A stretch of 48,553 nucleotides of DNA from Aphodosoma sp044433285 (GTDB taxonomy: Bacteria > Bacteroidota > Bacteroidia > Bacteroidales > Paludibacteraceae), in contig JAWXTU010000006.1 of assembly GCA_044433285.1 (NCBI GenBank), positions 1 to 48,553 of the forward strand, read 5' to 3'. Numbering within the stretch: position 1 is the stretch's first letter; each line of letters starts with the position of its first letter. Made by a program: the position numbers and the translations under genes. This document shows positions 8,084 through 17,028 of the stretch, in pieces. The notes beneath the pieces were generated by a model. The model had not been told where the DNA came from, ran no database searches, and saw nothing but the letters and a program-made list of their open reading frames with translations.

Positions 8084-9295
8084 CTATAAAGAATTTATTA
8101 TCATTCTATTGGCTCTATCTATCACTTTCGTATCTAATTGAGATAAATATATTTGCGTTGTTGTTTCATTATTATGCCCCATTCCTTCACTAATTACAGA
8201 CAACGGAATGTTTTTATATTTAGCTGCCGATGCCCACGAATGGCGCGCAACATACATTGTCAAATTAATTTGGAGATGTAATATTTCAGCTATTTTTTTT
8301 AAATGGCGGTTAATCTTGGCTGAAACAACCGAATATTGTTGATTACTACACTTATATTTATCTATAATAATAGGTAATAGATATTCCGACTCTTTATTAG
8401 TGCTTGCATATTTTTTTACGATGTCATCCATACATTTCTCCCATCTCATCTCTAATCTTTGCCCTGTTTTGCGTCTACGATAGGAAAGTATTCCATTTTG
8501 TATATCTTTTTTACGCAAGTAGGAAATGTCTATAAACTACATTCCACGAGTATAAAAACTAAAAAGGAATATATCCCGGGCAAATTCAAGCTCTTTTAGG
8601 TGGAACAAATCCAACTCTTTAATTTGCGAAATATCTTTTAAAGGGATAGCCCGTTTTGTTGTTTTTTCTATATTTATTTGCACGTGCTTAAAAGGAAATT
8701 TTTGCTCAATAAGTTCCCTATCAACAGCCCTATTATATATAGCCCTGAGATTACGCATATGGAATGTGATAGTGTTATGAACGTTACCTTTTATCTTCAA
8801 AAAAGCCTCGTACTCCTCTAACAAATAGATATCTAGCATATCAAGACTTATATCCTCACCACCCAGAAATTCAGCAAAACTATTTAATGTAGATTGATAC
8901 GATTTTGATGTTCTTATTTTATTCAAATCTTTTAATCGCACTATCACAGCTTTCATAAAATCTAAAAAACTGTCGCTATTTGAACCTGATTTAAAGGCAT
9001 TTACTATATCATCTATAGAATATAAACTACCTTTTCTATTAAAATTGCAAATTAATTTATTGAGATGTTTTTCATCTCGTTTGATACTGTTAGCTACTCT
9101 TTTTAGATATCGCTCTCGCTCTACCGAACAGGAAGAGAACTCGACTGCACACAGCACTTCATCCCACTCATTACTAAACACTTTGTAATCTGTATTTATC
9201 AATCTAATCATCCTATCGTGAATAACTTGATAATAGATTCTACCCTCTTTTTCTGCCTTTGTTGAGGCTCTGTACTTTACTTTTATAGTTGCCAT
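8084..9295 (-). pseudogene. Tyrosine recombinase (Bacteroides invertase/integrase type), interrupted by in-frame TAG
   Basis: Two open pieces in the same frame (9295-8537 and 8536-8084) form one protein of about 403 codons, the normal length for Bacteroides tyrosine recombinases. The first piece carries the Arm/SAM-like N-terminal region (MATIKVKYRAS) and ends FSFYTRGM, stop. The codon after M is TAG where relatives usually have serine (RGMSF). Reading continues FIDISYLRKKDI with the catalytic lysine region (LSYRRRKTGQ), the RH box (ARHSWAS), GH box (GMGHNNETTTQ) and the tyrosine nucleophile (IYL). All other catalytic features look intact, so the stop looks recent, or is suppressed, or is an assembly error. 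The gene ends 34 bp from invertible segment B and is its probable invertase. The start was taken at ATG 9295; ATG 9301 is also possible. Confidence 0.85.
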
Positions 9296-9308
9296 AATCA
9301 TTATATAT

Positions 9309-9360
9309 TAAGGGGATTTATAAAAACTCCCCGAAGAAAAAAAATAAATTAATAATATGA
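9309..9360 (+). repeat. Dispersed leader-like hairpin motif, copy 1
   Basis: AAGGGGATTTATAAAAACTC and following CCCG, then an AT-rich stretch ending AATTAATAATATGA. GGGGA pairs with TCCCC. It closely resembles 19779-19828, and related shorter forms occur at 11552-11590, 20045-20087 and 32346-32397. It is followed by a 14-codon open frame from ATG 9357 that is probably not a gene. The copy lies between the recombinase start and the tRNA terminator, with no plus-strand gene directly behind it. Confidence 0.5.
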
Positions 9361-9390
9361 AAACCAAATCGCCCAAAATAGACCATAAAA

Positions 9391-9431
9391 AAAAGGAATA
9401 ATTACTTAATAATAAAGCAATTATTCCTTTT
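9391..9431 (-). terminator. Rho-independent terminator of the tRNA-Gly/tRNA-Leu transcript
   Basis: A 13-bp stem (AAAAGGAATAATT at 9391-9403 with AATTATTCCTTTT at 9419-9431) encloses a 15-nt loop. Read on the minus strand it is followed by T residues (A-run at 9387-9394 on the plus strand). It lies directly downstream of tRNA-Leu. Confidence 0.8.
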
Positions 9432-9432
9432 G

Positions 9433-9516
9433 TGCGCAGAATGAGACTCGAACTCACACGATCTTGCGACCACTACCCCCTCAAAGTAGCGTGTATACCA
9501 ATTTCACCACCTGCGC
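9433..9516 (-). tRNA. tRNA-Leu (anticodon GAG)
   Basis: 84-nt tRNA on the minus strand. The acceptor stem GCGCAGG pairs with the TCTGCGC end, the discriminator is A, the D arm is GGTGGTGAAATTGGTATAC, and the anticodon loop TTGAGGG gives GAG. The T arm is GTGTGAGTTCGAGTCTCAT, and a short variable arm is present as in class II tRNAs. CCA is not encoded, so it depends on the tRNA nucleotidyltransferase gene at 25385. Confidence 0.93.
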
Positions 9517-9526
9517 AAATATTTTG

Positions 9527-9599
9527 AGCGAAAAACGGGACTCGAACCCGCGACCCCAACCTTGGCAAGGTTGTGCTCTACCAACTGAGCTATTTTCGC
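9527..9599 (-). tRNA. tRNA-Gly (anticodon GCC)
   Basis: 73-nt tRNA on the minus strand. The acceptor GCGAAAA pairs with TTTTCGC, the D arm is TAGCTCAGTTGGTAGAGCA, the anticodon stem-loop is AACCTTGCCAAGGTT (GCC), and the T arm is GCGGGTTCGAGTCCCGT. CCA is not encoded. It is transcribed ahead of tRNA-Leu, 10 nt apart. Confidence 0.95.
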
Positions 9600-9672
9600 A
9601 TTAATGCAAATTTGTAATTAAGTAATATTTCCACTTTATCTAGCGGAATATCACTTTCCTTTTTTGCGACTG

Positions 9673-9704
9673 CAAAGGTAAAGCTTTTTTTTTAACTGAC
9701 CAAA
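9673..9704 (-). promoter_or_regulatory. Promoter of the tRNA-Gly/tRNA-Leu unit
   Basis: On the minus strand TTTG (9704-9701), 20 nt, then TACCTTTG (9680-9673), about 70 bp upstream of the tRNA-Gly 5' end. Good match to the Bacteroidales consensus. Confidence 0.75.
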
Positions 9705-9736
9705 TATTTTGCATATTTTTTTATGCGGTAAAAATA

Positions 9737-9768
9737 TTTGTTTATTTGACAAAAAATGTATATATTTG
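9737..9768 (+). promoter_or_regulatory. Promoter of glnS
   Basis: TTTG at 9737-9740, 20 nt, TATATTTG at 9761-9768, followed by CACTC. It lies about 70 bp upstream of the glnS ATG and is divergent from the tRNA promoter. Confidence 0.75.
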
Positions 9769-9836
9769 CACTCTAAAAATAATATGTAAACTCCACAGAA
9801 AATTATCAACAAGTTTACCCTTTAAATCACTTAATT

Positions 9837-11510
9837 ATGACTACAATAGCAGAAGATAATGCTCCTAAAAAGAGCTTAAATTTCATAGAACAAATAGTAG
9901 AGAATGACCTTAAAGAGGGTGCAAATGGTGGTAGAATCCAGACTCGCTTCCCTCCAGAACCAAATGGTTATCTACATATTGGGCACGCAAAAGCCATCTG
10001 TATGGACTTTGGCATTGCCGAAAGATACAACGGTACTTGTAATTTGCGCTTCGACGACACAAACCCTGTAAAAGAGGATGTTGAGTATGTAGATTCTATT
10101 CAAGAGGATATCAAATGGCTTGGATATGAATGGAATAATATCTATTATGCTTCGGACTATTTTCAAAAATTATACGACCTCGCTGTACGGTTTATCAAAG
10201 AGGGTAAGGCATATGTAGATGAACAATCGGCAGAGACTATTGCACAACAAAAAGGGACGCCAACCACTGCTGGTACTGAGAGTCCATATCGCAATCGTCC
10301 AATCGAAGAGAGTCTTGACCTATTTGAACGTATGAACAGAGGCGAATTTGAGGAGGGCTCGATGATTTTACGTGCAAAAATTGATATGGCGCACAGTAAT
10401 ATGCACTTCCGCGACCCAATTATGTATCGTATTATCACCTCACATCCTCACCACAAAACTGGGTATGAATGGAAAGTATATCCAATGTATGACTTTGCTC
10501 ACGGACAAAGCGACTATTTTGAAGGTGTAACTCACTCACTCTGTACGCTAGAATTTGAGGTGCACCGTCCACTTTATGATTATTACCTAGATCAATTTGC
10601 AACGGCTGATTACAGACCAAAACAACGCGAGTTTAACCGTTTGAACATCACCTACACAATGATGAGTAAACGCAAACTATTGCAATTGGTACAAGAGAAT
10701 ATAGTAAATGGCTGGGATGACCCTCGTATGCCTACTATTTGCGGTCTTCGTCGCAGAGGATATACACCAAATAGCCTACGCAATTTTATCGACAAAATTG
10801 GATATACAAAATATGAGGCGATGAATGATTTATCGCTATTAGAGGCTGCTGCACGTGAGGATTTGAAACCTTTATCTACTCGCGTATGTGCAATACTCGA
10901 CCCTATTAAATTGGTGATTACCAACTATCCAGAGAATACAAAAGAGCAATTAACCACAGAGAATAATCCAGACAATCCAGATGCAGGCACACGCACAATA
11001 GAGTTTGGACGTGAAATATATATTGAACGTGCAGATTTCTTGGAAAATGCAGATAAAAACTTCTATCGCTTGTCGCCAAACGGACGTGAAGTACGCCTGA
11101 AAAGTGCTTATATCATACAAGCAACTGGTTGCGAAAAAGATGCAGAAGGTAATGTTACCACTGTATTTGCTACTTATGACCCAGATACAAAATCAGGTAC
11201 AGAGGGCAGCAAACGCAAGGTAAAAAGTACTATCAATTGGGTAGATATCGATACTTGTGTAGAGGCTGAAGTACGTATTTACGACCGCCTATTTACTTGC
11301 GAAAATCCATCGGCAGAAGATGGTGATTTCCGTGATTTAATTAATCCTCAATCGCTAGTAAAAATCACTAATGCAAGAGTGGAGAGTGCACTTGCTAATG
11401 CTCAACCCGGGGATAAATTCCAATTCCTTAAAATTGGATATTTTAATACCGACCTGGATACAACTGCTGGAAAATTAGTATTCAATAAAACCGTATCATT
11501 AAAGAATTAA
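9837..11510 (+). CDS. glnS: Glutamine--tRNA ligase
   Basis: 557-residue class I aminoacyl-tRNA synthetase charging tRNA-Gln in the cytoplasm. The HIGH motif is in PPEPNGYLHIGH (39-50), the KMSKS-like motif is MMSKRK (275-280), and the GlnRS insert and anticodon-binding beta-barrels follow (for example FGREIYIERADF and AEVRIYDRLF). Having GlnRS means the organism need not rely on tRNA-dependent transamidation for Gln-tRNA. Its own consensus promoter sits just upstream, and no Shine-Dalgarno is evident, as usual in Bacteroidota. Confidence 0.98.
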   Translation: MTTIAEDNAPKKSLNFIEQIVENDLKEGANGGRIQTRFPPEPNGYLHIGHAKAICMDFGIAERYNGTCNLRFDDTNPVKEDVEYVDSIQEDIKWLGYEWNNIYYASDYFQKLYDLAVRFIKEGKAYVDEQSAETIAQQKGTPTTAGTESPYRNRPIEESLDLFERMNRGEFEEGSMILRAKIDMAHSNMHFRDPIMYRIITSHPHHKTGYEWKVYPMYDFAHGQSDYFEGVTHSLCTLEFEVHRPLYDYYLDQFATADYRPKQREFNRLNITYTMMSKRKLLQLVQENIVNGWDDPRMPTICGLRRRGYTPNSLRNFIDKIGYTKYEAMNDLSLLEAAAREDLKPLSTRVCAILDPIKLVITNYPENTKEQLTTENNPDNPDAGTRTIEFGREIYIERADFLENADKNFYRLSPNGREVRLKSAYIIQATGCEKDAEGNVTTVFATYDPDTKSGTEGSKRKVKSTINWVDIDTCVEAEVRIYDRLFTCENPSAEDGDFRDLINPQSLVKITNARVESALANAQPGDKFQFLKIGYFNTDLDTTAGKLVFNKTVSLKN

Positions 11511-11551
11511 CAAAATAGATAAAGTTGAGAGGCGAAATCTCTACTAAAAAA

Positions 11552-11590
11552 ACAAGGAGCTTATAAAAACTCCCTAAAGATAAAATTAAC
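11552..11590 (+). repeat. Dispersed leader-like hairpin motif, copy 2 (degenerate)
   Basis: AAGGAGCTTATAAAAACTCC followed by CTAAAGATAAAATTAA, in the 145-bp gap between glnS and the aminotransferase gene. GGAG can pair with CTCC. It shares the TAAAAACTCC core with the copies at 9309 and 19779. A second small GAGG/CCTC pairing (11601-11622) follows. Confidence 0.45.
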
Positions 11591-11655
11591 CTTAACTTAA
11601 AGAGGAAATTAAACACCCCTCTAAAATCTAATCAAAATAATCAAAATCAAAAATT

Positions 11656-12840
11656 ATGAAATTTGCAAAATGTGTAAGTAATTTCCGCCCATCGCCTATT
11701 CGTGGTATGATGAAGGCTGTAGCAAACCCTGATATAATCTCTTTTGCTGGAGGTATGCCAGGCGAGGAACTATTCCCTGTTGACGACATCCGCAGAATGG
11801 TGGCAGAGATGCCTCGCAAAATGATGGATACCGCATTGCAATATGGACCAACAGACGGACTTCCTGCTCTTGTAGAAGAGCTTACTAGAGTAATGATAGA
11901 AGATGGTTTTGATATGAAGAAAAATCGTATCGTAATCACAACTGGTTCTACTCAAGGTATGAATATCGTATCTAAGTTGTTGCTTGATCCAGGCGACACA
12001 ATGCTTACAGAAGACCCTGTATTTGTGGGTTCTGCTGGTGGTTTCAGTTCGTTCCAAGCTAATATTATTGGAGTACCAATGGACGAAAACGGTATCATTA
12101 TCAGCGAATTAGAAAAGGCTTTGGAAAGCAATCCTAAATTTATATATATCACCCCTACGTTCCACAATCCAGCAGGATTGACATATAGCAGAGAGCGTCG
12201 CGAGCAGTTTTTAGAGGTGATGGCACGCTATCCAGAGGTGATGATACTTGAGGATAATGCTTATGGCGAGTTGTTCTACGACGAATCATCTAAAGAGGAT
12301 TATACTCCAATGAAAACATATGCCAAAAATGAACAACAAATTATATATTGTAGTTCTTTCTCTAAAATCTTCGGACCAGGACTACGTCTCGGTTGGATGA
12401 TTTTACCAGAAGAGATGTTTGATGTGGCTGAAATAGCAAAACAATCAATGGACGCTTGCACACCTCAATTCTCACAAATGTTGGCATACGAATATATCCG
12501 TACTGGCGAACTAGGTAGATATATCAAATCTCTTAGAAAAACTTACTCTGTGCGCCGCGACACAATGGTGCGCTGCATGAGAGAATATTGTCCACAAGCT
12601 ACTTTTGTAGTGCCAAAAGGGGGTTTCTTCTTGTGGGCTAAACTACCTGATAATTTAGACCTTGACAAATTCTTCGACGCTTGTGTAGAGCGCGGAGTGG
12701 TATTTATTAAGGGTATAGCATTTAGTGCAAATTATACAAACAATCAACATATACGTGTCTCTTTCTCAAATATCAACCCTGAAACTATTGAAAAAGGGGT
12801 GAAAATTATGGGAGAAGAGATGAAAAAATTAATTTTATGA
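11656..12840 (+). CDS. PLP-dependent aminotransferase, class I/II fold
   Basis: 394 residues, fold type I. Family features: the N-terminal FAGGMPGEELFP, the cofactor-binding GSTQGMNIV, the substrate/PLP stretch TPTFHNPAG, ILEDNAYGEL (Asp200), and Schiff-base lysine Lys237 in YCSSFSKIFGPGLRLGW. It resembles the 2-aminoadipate / aromatic / branched-chain aminotransferase group related to MocR C-terminal domains, but has no HTH domain. The exact amino-donor specificity cannot be read from sequence. Its stop overlaps the pheT start (ATGA), so the two genes are co-translated. Confidence 0.9.
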   Translation: MKFAKCVSNFRPSPIRGMMKAVANPDIISFAGGMPGEELFPVDDIRRMVAEMPRKMMDTALQYGPTDGLPALVEELTRVMIEDGFDMKKNRIVITTGSTQGMNIVSKLLLDPGDTMLTEDPVFVGSAGGFSSFQANIIGVPMDENGIIISELEKALESNPKFIYITPTFHNPAGLTYSRERREQFLEVMARYPEVMILEDNAYGELFYDESSKEDYTPMKTYAKNEQQIIYCSSFSKIFGPGLRLGWMILPEEMFDVAEIAKQSMDACTPQFSQMLAYEYIRTGELGRYIKSLRKTYSVRRDTMVRCMREYCPQATFVVPKGGFFLWAKLPDNLDLDKFFDACVERGVVFIKGIAFSANYTNNQHIRVSFSNINPETIEKGVKIMGEEMKKLIL

Positions 12841-15293
12841 ACATTTCGTACAACTGGCTCAAAAAATATTTAGAGACCGAATTACCTGCCGAAGAGTTGG
12901 CTAAAATACTTACTTCTATCGGATTAGAGGTAGGCTGTGTGGAGACAGTACAAACTATTAAAGGCGGATTAGAGGGACTTGTAGTAGGAGAAGTGCTTAC
13001 TTGCACTGACCACGAAAACTCTGATCACCTACATGTAACTACAGTAAATATTGGGGGCGAACCGCAACAAATTGTATGTGGAGCACCGAATGTAGCTGCT
13101 GGTCAAAAAGTTATTGTTGCTACAATTGGCACTATCTTATATGATGGCGATGATAGCTTTACCATAAAAAAATCTAAAATACGCGGTGTAGAATCTTTTG
13201 GTATGATATGTGCCGAAGATGAAATCGGAATTGGCGCATCGCACGATGGTATTATGGTGCTACCTGCTGATGCCGTGGTGGGCACAACTGCAAAAGAGTA
13301 TTTTGGTGTGGAGGATGATACTCTTATTGAGGTTGATATCACTCCTAACCGTGCAGATGCAACTTCTCACTACGGTGTAGCGCGCGATTTAGCTGCTTAT
13401 TTTAATACACATAACATCGAATATAAACTATCTCGTCCGAGTGTAGAGGAGTTTAAAGCAGATAGCGATGAGAGACCTATTACTGTAGAAGTACCTGATA
13501 GTGAACGCTGTCCTAGATATGCTGGTATCACAGTAAAAGGTGTTGAGGTAAAAGAGTCGCCAAAATGGTTGCAAGATGCACTAAATGTGATAGGACTACG
13601 CCCAATAAACAATATTGTGGACGTAACAAACTACATATTGCACTCGTTCGGACAACCGCTTCACGCATTTGATGCAGGTAAAATCAAAGGCAACACAGTA
13701 AAAGTACAAACTGTGGCAGAGGGCACAAAATTCGTTACACTAGATGGTGTAGAACGCACATTATCAAATGAGGATTTGATGATTTGCAACAGCGAAGAGG
13801 CAATGTGTATTGCAGGTGTATTTGGTGGATTAGAGTCAGGTGTAACAGAAGGAACAACAGAGATATTTATTGAATCGGCTTATTTCAACCCAGTATCTAT
13901 TCGCAAAACTGCTCGTAGATTTGGTTTGAATACAGATGCTAGTTTCCGCTACGAACGCGGAATCGACCCACACAACACCATATATATACTAAAATATGCT
14001 GCAATGCTTATGAAAGAGGTTGCAGGTGGTGAAATTTGCTCAGATTTATCTGATGTATACCCTACTGATATAGAAAACTTTAAAGTAGAAGTTGAAACTC
14101 AAAAAATCTTCTCACTAATTGGTAAAGAGATTGAAATTGCTCAAATAGAACGTATATTTGAGGGGTTAGAGATGCAAATTATCGAAAAGAGAGAAGATGG
14201 TTATTCTCTTTTAGTACCTGCATATCGTGTTGATGTTCAACGTGATGTAGATGTAATTGAGGATATTCTCAGAATATATGGCTATAATAATGTAGAGATT
14301 GGTGAAAAATTAAATTCTACACTTAGTTTCTCAAAAGGGGTTGATTCTCTGCGCTGGCAAAATATTGTTTCTGAACAACTTACAGCAAATGGATTTAACG
14401 AAATCCTTAATAATTCACTCACAAGACTAGGATATTACGAAGGATTGGAGTGTTACCCTGCTGAGAATTGTGTGCAACTAATGAACAGTTTGAGTCTAGA
14501 CCTAAATGCAATGCGTCAAACTCTCCTTTTTGGTGGTTTAGAGTCAATTGCTCACAATGCAAACAGACAACATTCTGACCTTAAATTCTACGAATTTGGT
14601 AATAGCTATCACTTTAACAGTGAGAAATTTGACGATGAAAATCCGCTTAAACCTTATAACGAGATTTATCATCTATCGTTGTGGATTACTGGCAAGAAAA
14701 ATCAACTCAACTGGACTGCAAACGAGGATAAAGTAACATTCTATCAACTAAAAGCATATGTGCAAAATATTCTAATAAGAATGGGTGTTGATCTTCGTCG
14801 CACAAAACTTGTTGAGATATCTAACTCACTAATAAATGAGGGTATCGAAGTTCGCACTATGGGAGATAAACTGTTGGCTACTATAGGTGTTGTGAATGCT
14901 AAAACTCTTAAATCATTTGATATATCTGCACCAGTATTTTATGCTGATGTAATTTGGGATCAGGCGATAAAAGAGCTAAGCAAGAAACATATCTCATATA
15001 GCGAAATATCTAAATTCCCTGAAGTAAAACGCGATTTAGCTCTATTGGTAGATAAGAGTGTAAAATTTGTAGAGATTGAAAAAATTGCATTCGACACAGA
15101 GAAAAAATTACTGAAAGGAGTTACTCTTTTCGATGTGTACGAAGGTAAAAACCTTGAACAAGGTAAAAAATCATATGCTGTCAATTTTACACTACAAGAT
15201 AAAGATAAAACGCTTAACGACAAGCAGATTGACTCGATAATGCAAAAAATGATAAAGAATTTAACCGAGAAACTCAATGCTACATTGAGATAA
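12837..15293 (+). CDS. pheT: Phenylalanine--tRNA ligase beta subunit
   Basis: 818-residue beta subunit of the alpha2-beta2 PheRS. Domains in order: N-terminal start (MNISYNWLKKYL), tRNA-binding OB-fold domain (VVGEVLTCTDHENSDHLHVTTVNIG), B3/B4 editing domain (about 200-400, with GVFGGLESGV), B5 domain (about 405-475), catalytic-like core, and C-terminal FDX-ACB anticodon-binding domain (FPEVKRDLALLVDKSV, KSYAVNFTLQDKDKTLND). pheS is not in the window, so the subunit genes are unlinked here. The start is 4 bp inside the end of the aminotransferase gene. Confidence 0.98.
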   Translation: MNISYNWLKKYLETELPAEELAKILTSIGLEVGCVETVQTIKGGLEGLVVGEVLTCTDHENSDHLHVTTVNIGGEPQQIVCGAPNVAAGQKVIVATIGTILYDGDDSFTIKKSKIRGVESFGMICAEDEIGIGASHDGIMVLPADAVVGTTAKEYFGVEDDTLIEVDITPNRADATSHYGVARDLAAYFNTHNIEYKLSRPSVEEFKADSDERPITVEVPDSERCPRYAGITVKGVEVKESPKWLQDALNVIGLRPINNIVDVTNYILHSFGQPLHAFDAGKIKGNTVKVQTVAEGTKFVTLDGVERTLSNEDLMICNSEEAMCIAGVFGGLESGVTEGTTEIFIESAYFNPVSIRKTARRFGLNTDASFRYERGIDPHNTIYILKYAAMLMKEVAGGEICSDLSDVYPTDIENFKVEVETQKIFSLIGKEIEIAQIERIFEGLEMQIIEKREDGYSLLVPAYRVDVQRDVDVIEDILRIYGYNNVEIGEKLNSTLSFSKGVDSLRWQNIVSEQLTANGFNEILNNSLTRLGYYEGLECYPAENCVQLMNSLSLDLNAMRQTLLFGGLESIAHNANRQHSDLKFYEFGNSYHFNSEKFDDENPLKPYNEIYHLSLWITGKKNQLNWTANEDKVTFYQLKAYVQNILIRMGVDLRRTKLVEISNSLINEGIEVRTMGDKLLATIGVVNAKTLKSFDISAPVFYADVIWDQAIKELSKKHISYSEISKFPEVKRDLALLVDKSVKFVEIEKIAFDTEKKLLKGVTLFDVYEGKNLEQGKKSYAVNFTLQDKDKTLNDKQIDSIMQKMIKNLTEKLNATLR

Positions 15294-15316
15294 TTGAGTT
15301 TAAAATCTTGAAAATT

Positions 15317-16720
15317 ATGTTCAGCACAACGCTAAGCAAACGCATATATAGCCTCTTCTCTTTTGCGCCAACAGCGCAACAAGAAGAGGCTATTGCCTTA
15401 TTATCCGAATGGTGTTTTCTACCAGTAGATCATAAGGTGTTTATGCTCAAAGGGTTTGCTGGAACAGGAAAAACATCAATCGTTAGTGCTCTTATTGGGG
15501 CACTACGCTCGATGCGATTCAACACCATACAACTTGCACCAACGGGTAGAGCCGCTAAGGTATTAAGCAACTATTCGGGGCAGAGTGCATTTAGTATACA
15601 CAAAATGATATACCGACAAAAAAGTATTGCAAGTAGCGAGTTTTCAATCAATTACAATAATCATCGCAACACGATATTTATTGTAGATGAGGCATCCATG
15701 ATATCAAATAAACCGTCAGAAAATTCGCAATTTGGTAGTGGTAAGGTGCTTGATGATTTGATAGAGTATGTTTACTCAGGCGATAACTGTTCGATGATTT
15801 TATTAGGAGATACTGCTCAATTACTCCCAATAGGACAAAATAGTTCACCCGCACTAGAGGGTTCTTATCTAGAGGGTTATGGACTAGAAATTACAGAATA
15901 TCTACTAACACAAGTGGTGCGCCAAGCCGAAGAGAGTGGTATATTATACAACGCTACTCTACTACGACAATCTATTGAAACTGAACCGTTTGAACCTATA
16001 AAATTCGACACTCACTTTAAGGATATTTTCCGTGTGAGCGGTGAGGATTTAATCGATCAGATTAACAGTTCGTATGGTAAAGTTGGTGAGGAAAATAGTA
16101 TCATACTCACCTACTCAAATAAGCGTGCAGTACTATACAACAGAGGGGTGCGCAATCAGGTTTTATATCGCGAAGATGAGTTGTCAGGGGGGGATTATCT
16201 GATTATAACTAAAAATAACTACTTCTGGTCAAAACCATATGAGAATCTGGATTTTATTGCAAATGGGAACATAGCAGAGGTGGTGAGAGTTGGTAAACGA
16301 TACGAGGCGTATGGGTGCAATTTCGCCGATGTAACTCTACGCTTAATCGACTATGAGATAGAGATAACGGCTCGCATATTAATCGACTCATTATATGCCG
16401 AAACTCCATCAGATCAATATCAACTAATGCAACGCCTCACTGAAAATATTGCTGCTGATTATCAAGACATCGGCGACAAACGTAAATTTTGGCAAGCAAT
16501 GAGAAGTAACGAATATTACAACTCATTGCAAGTAAAATTTTCATATGCCATCACCTGCCACAAAGCCCAAGGGGGAACGTGGTCGCACGTCTTTATCGAT
16601 CAGGGTTTTATCACCGAAGAGATGCTAACCGCCGAATATTATCAATGGTTATACACCGCAATGACCCGAGCACAAGAGCGAGTATATTTAGTGAATTTCT
16701 CTGATTATTTTTTTGAGTAG
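15317..16720 (+). CDS. RecD-like ATP-dependent DNA helicase (UvrD/AAA_30 family)
   Basis: About 467 residues from ATG 15317; the frame also opens at TTG 15308, less likely. SF1 helicase: Walker A GFAGTGKTSIV, motif Ia LAPTGRAAKVL, Walker B/motif II IFIVDEASMIS, motif III ILLGDTAQLLPIG, and C-terminal motifs ITCHKAQGGTWSHVFID and YTAMTRAQERVYLV. This layout matches small stand-alone RecD/RecD2-like proteins common in Bacteroidota. A role in recombination or repair is inferred. It starts 23 bp after pheT and is probably co-transcribed. Confidence 0.9.
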   Translation: MFSTTLSKRIYSLFSFAPTAQQEEAIALLSEWCFLPVDHKVFMLKGFAGTGKTSIVSALIGALRSMRFNTIQLAPTGRAAKVLSNYSGQSAFSIHKMIYRQKSIASSEFSINYNNHRNTIFIVDEASMISNKPSENSQFGSGKVLDDLIEYVYSGDNCSMILLGDTAQLLPIGQNSSPALEGSYLEGYGLEITEYLLTQVVRQAEESGILYNATLLRQSIETEPFEPIKFDTHFKDIFRVSGEDLIDQINSSYGKVGEENSIILTYSNKRAVLYNRGVRNQVLYREDELSGGDYLIITKNNYFWSKPYENLDFIANGNIAEVVRVGKRYEAYGCNFADVTLRLIDYEIEITARILIDSLYAETPSDQYQLMQRLTENIAADYQDIGDKRKFWQAMRSNEYYNSLQVKFSYAITCHKAQGGTWSHVFIDQGFITEEMLTAEYYQWLYTAMTRAQERVYLVNFSDYFFE

Positions 16721-16723
16721 ATT

Positions 16724-17011
16724 CTATTTAGAAGTTCTTACTTTAAGTATATAATCCTTTATTCGTGCGGCTTGGGATTTGTTTATTTTCTTAAAGACAA
16801 CTTTCTCTTTAAGTTTTTCAAATCCAAAATTATCGATAAATCTCCCTATTGACATATTTAAAAACATAGATGGCAAAGCATCTACATCAGACATATCTAT
16901 ACTAATTGTATCTACAGCATCAATATTGCTAACAATATTATCATATAGAACAGCTCCTGCATCAGGAAAACTACGTCCATCTATAAGGTCTTTAATTTTT
17001 ATTGTACACAT
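16724..17011 (-). CDS. STAS-like protein with DUF4325-type domain
   Basis: About 95 residues from ATG 17011 (MCTIKIKDLIDGRSF). A GTG at 17029 sharing one base with the alaS stop is the alternative start. The pattern ID..GRSFPDAGAVLYD, then SIDMSDVDALPSMFLNMSIGRFIDNFGFEKL, ending with a helix, resembles the STAS-like DUF4325 family, small proteins often encoded beside ATP-binding or toxin-antitoxin genes. Here it simply follows alaS on the same strand. The function is unknown; anti-sigma-antagonist-like regulation is a guess from the fold. Confidence 0.7.
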   Translation of the reverse strand: MCTIKIKDLIDGRSFPDAGAVLYDNIVSNIDAVDTISIDMSDVDALPSMFLNMSIGRFIDNFGFEKLKEKVVFKKINKSQAARIKDYILKVRTSK

Positions 17012-17028
17012 AATGATTATTGTATCCA

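Noticed and set aside
9357..9401. 14-codon open frame after the dispersed motif copy 1
   Set aside because: Too short, runs into the tRNA terminator, and no similar peptide follows the other motif copies.
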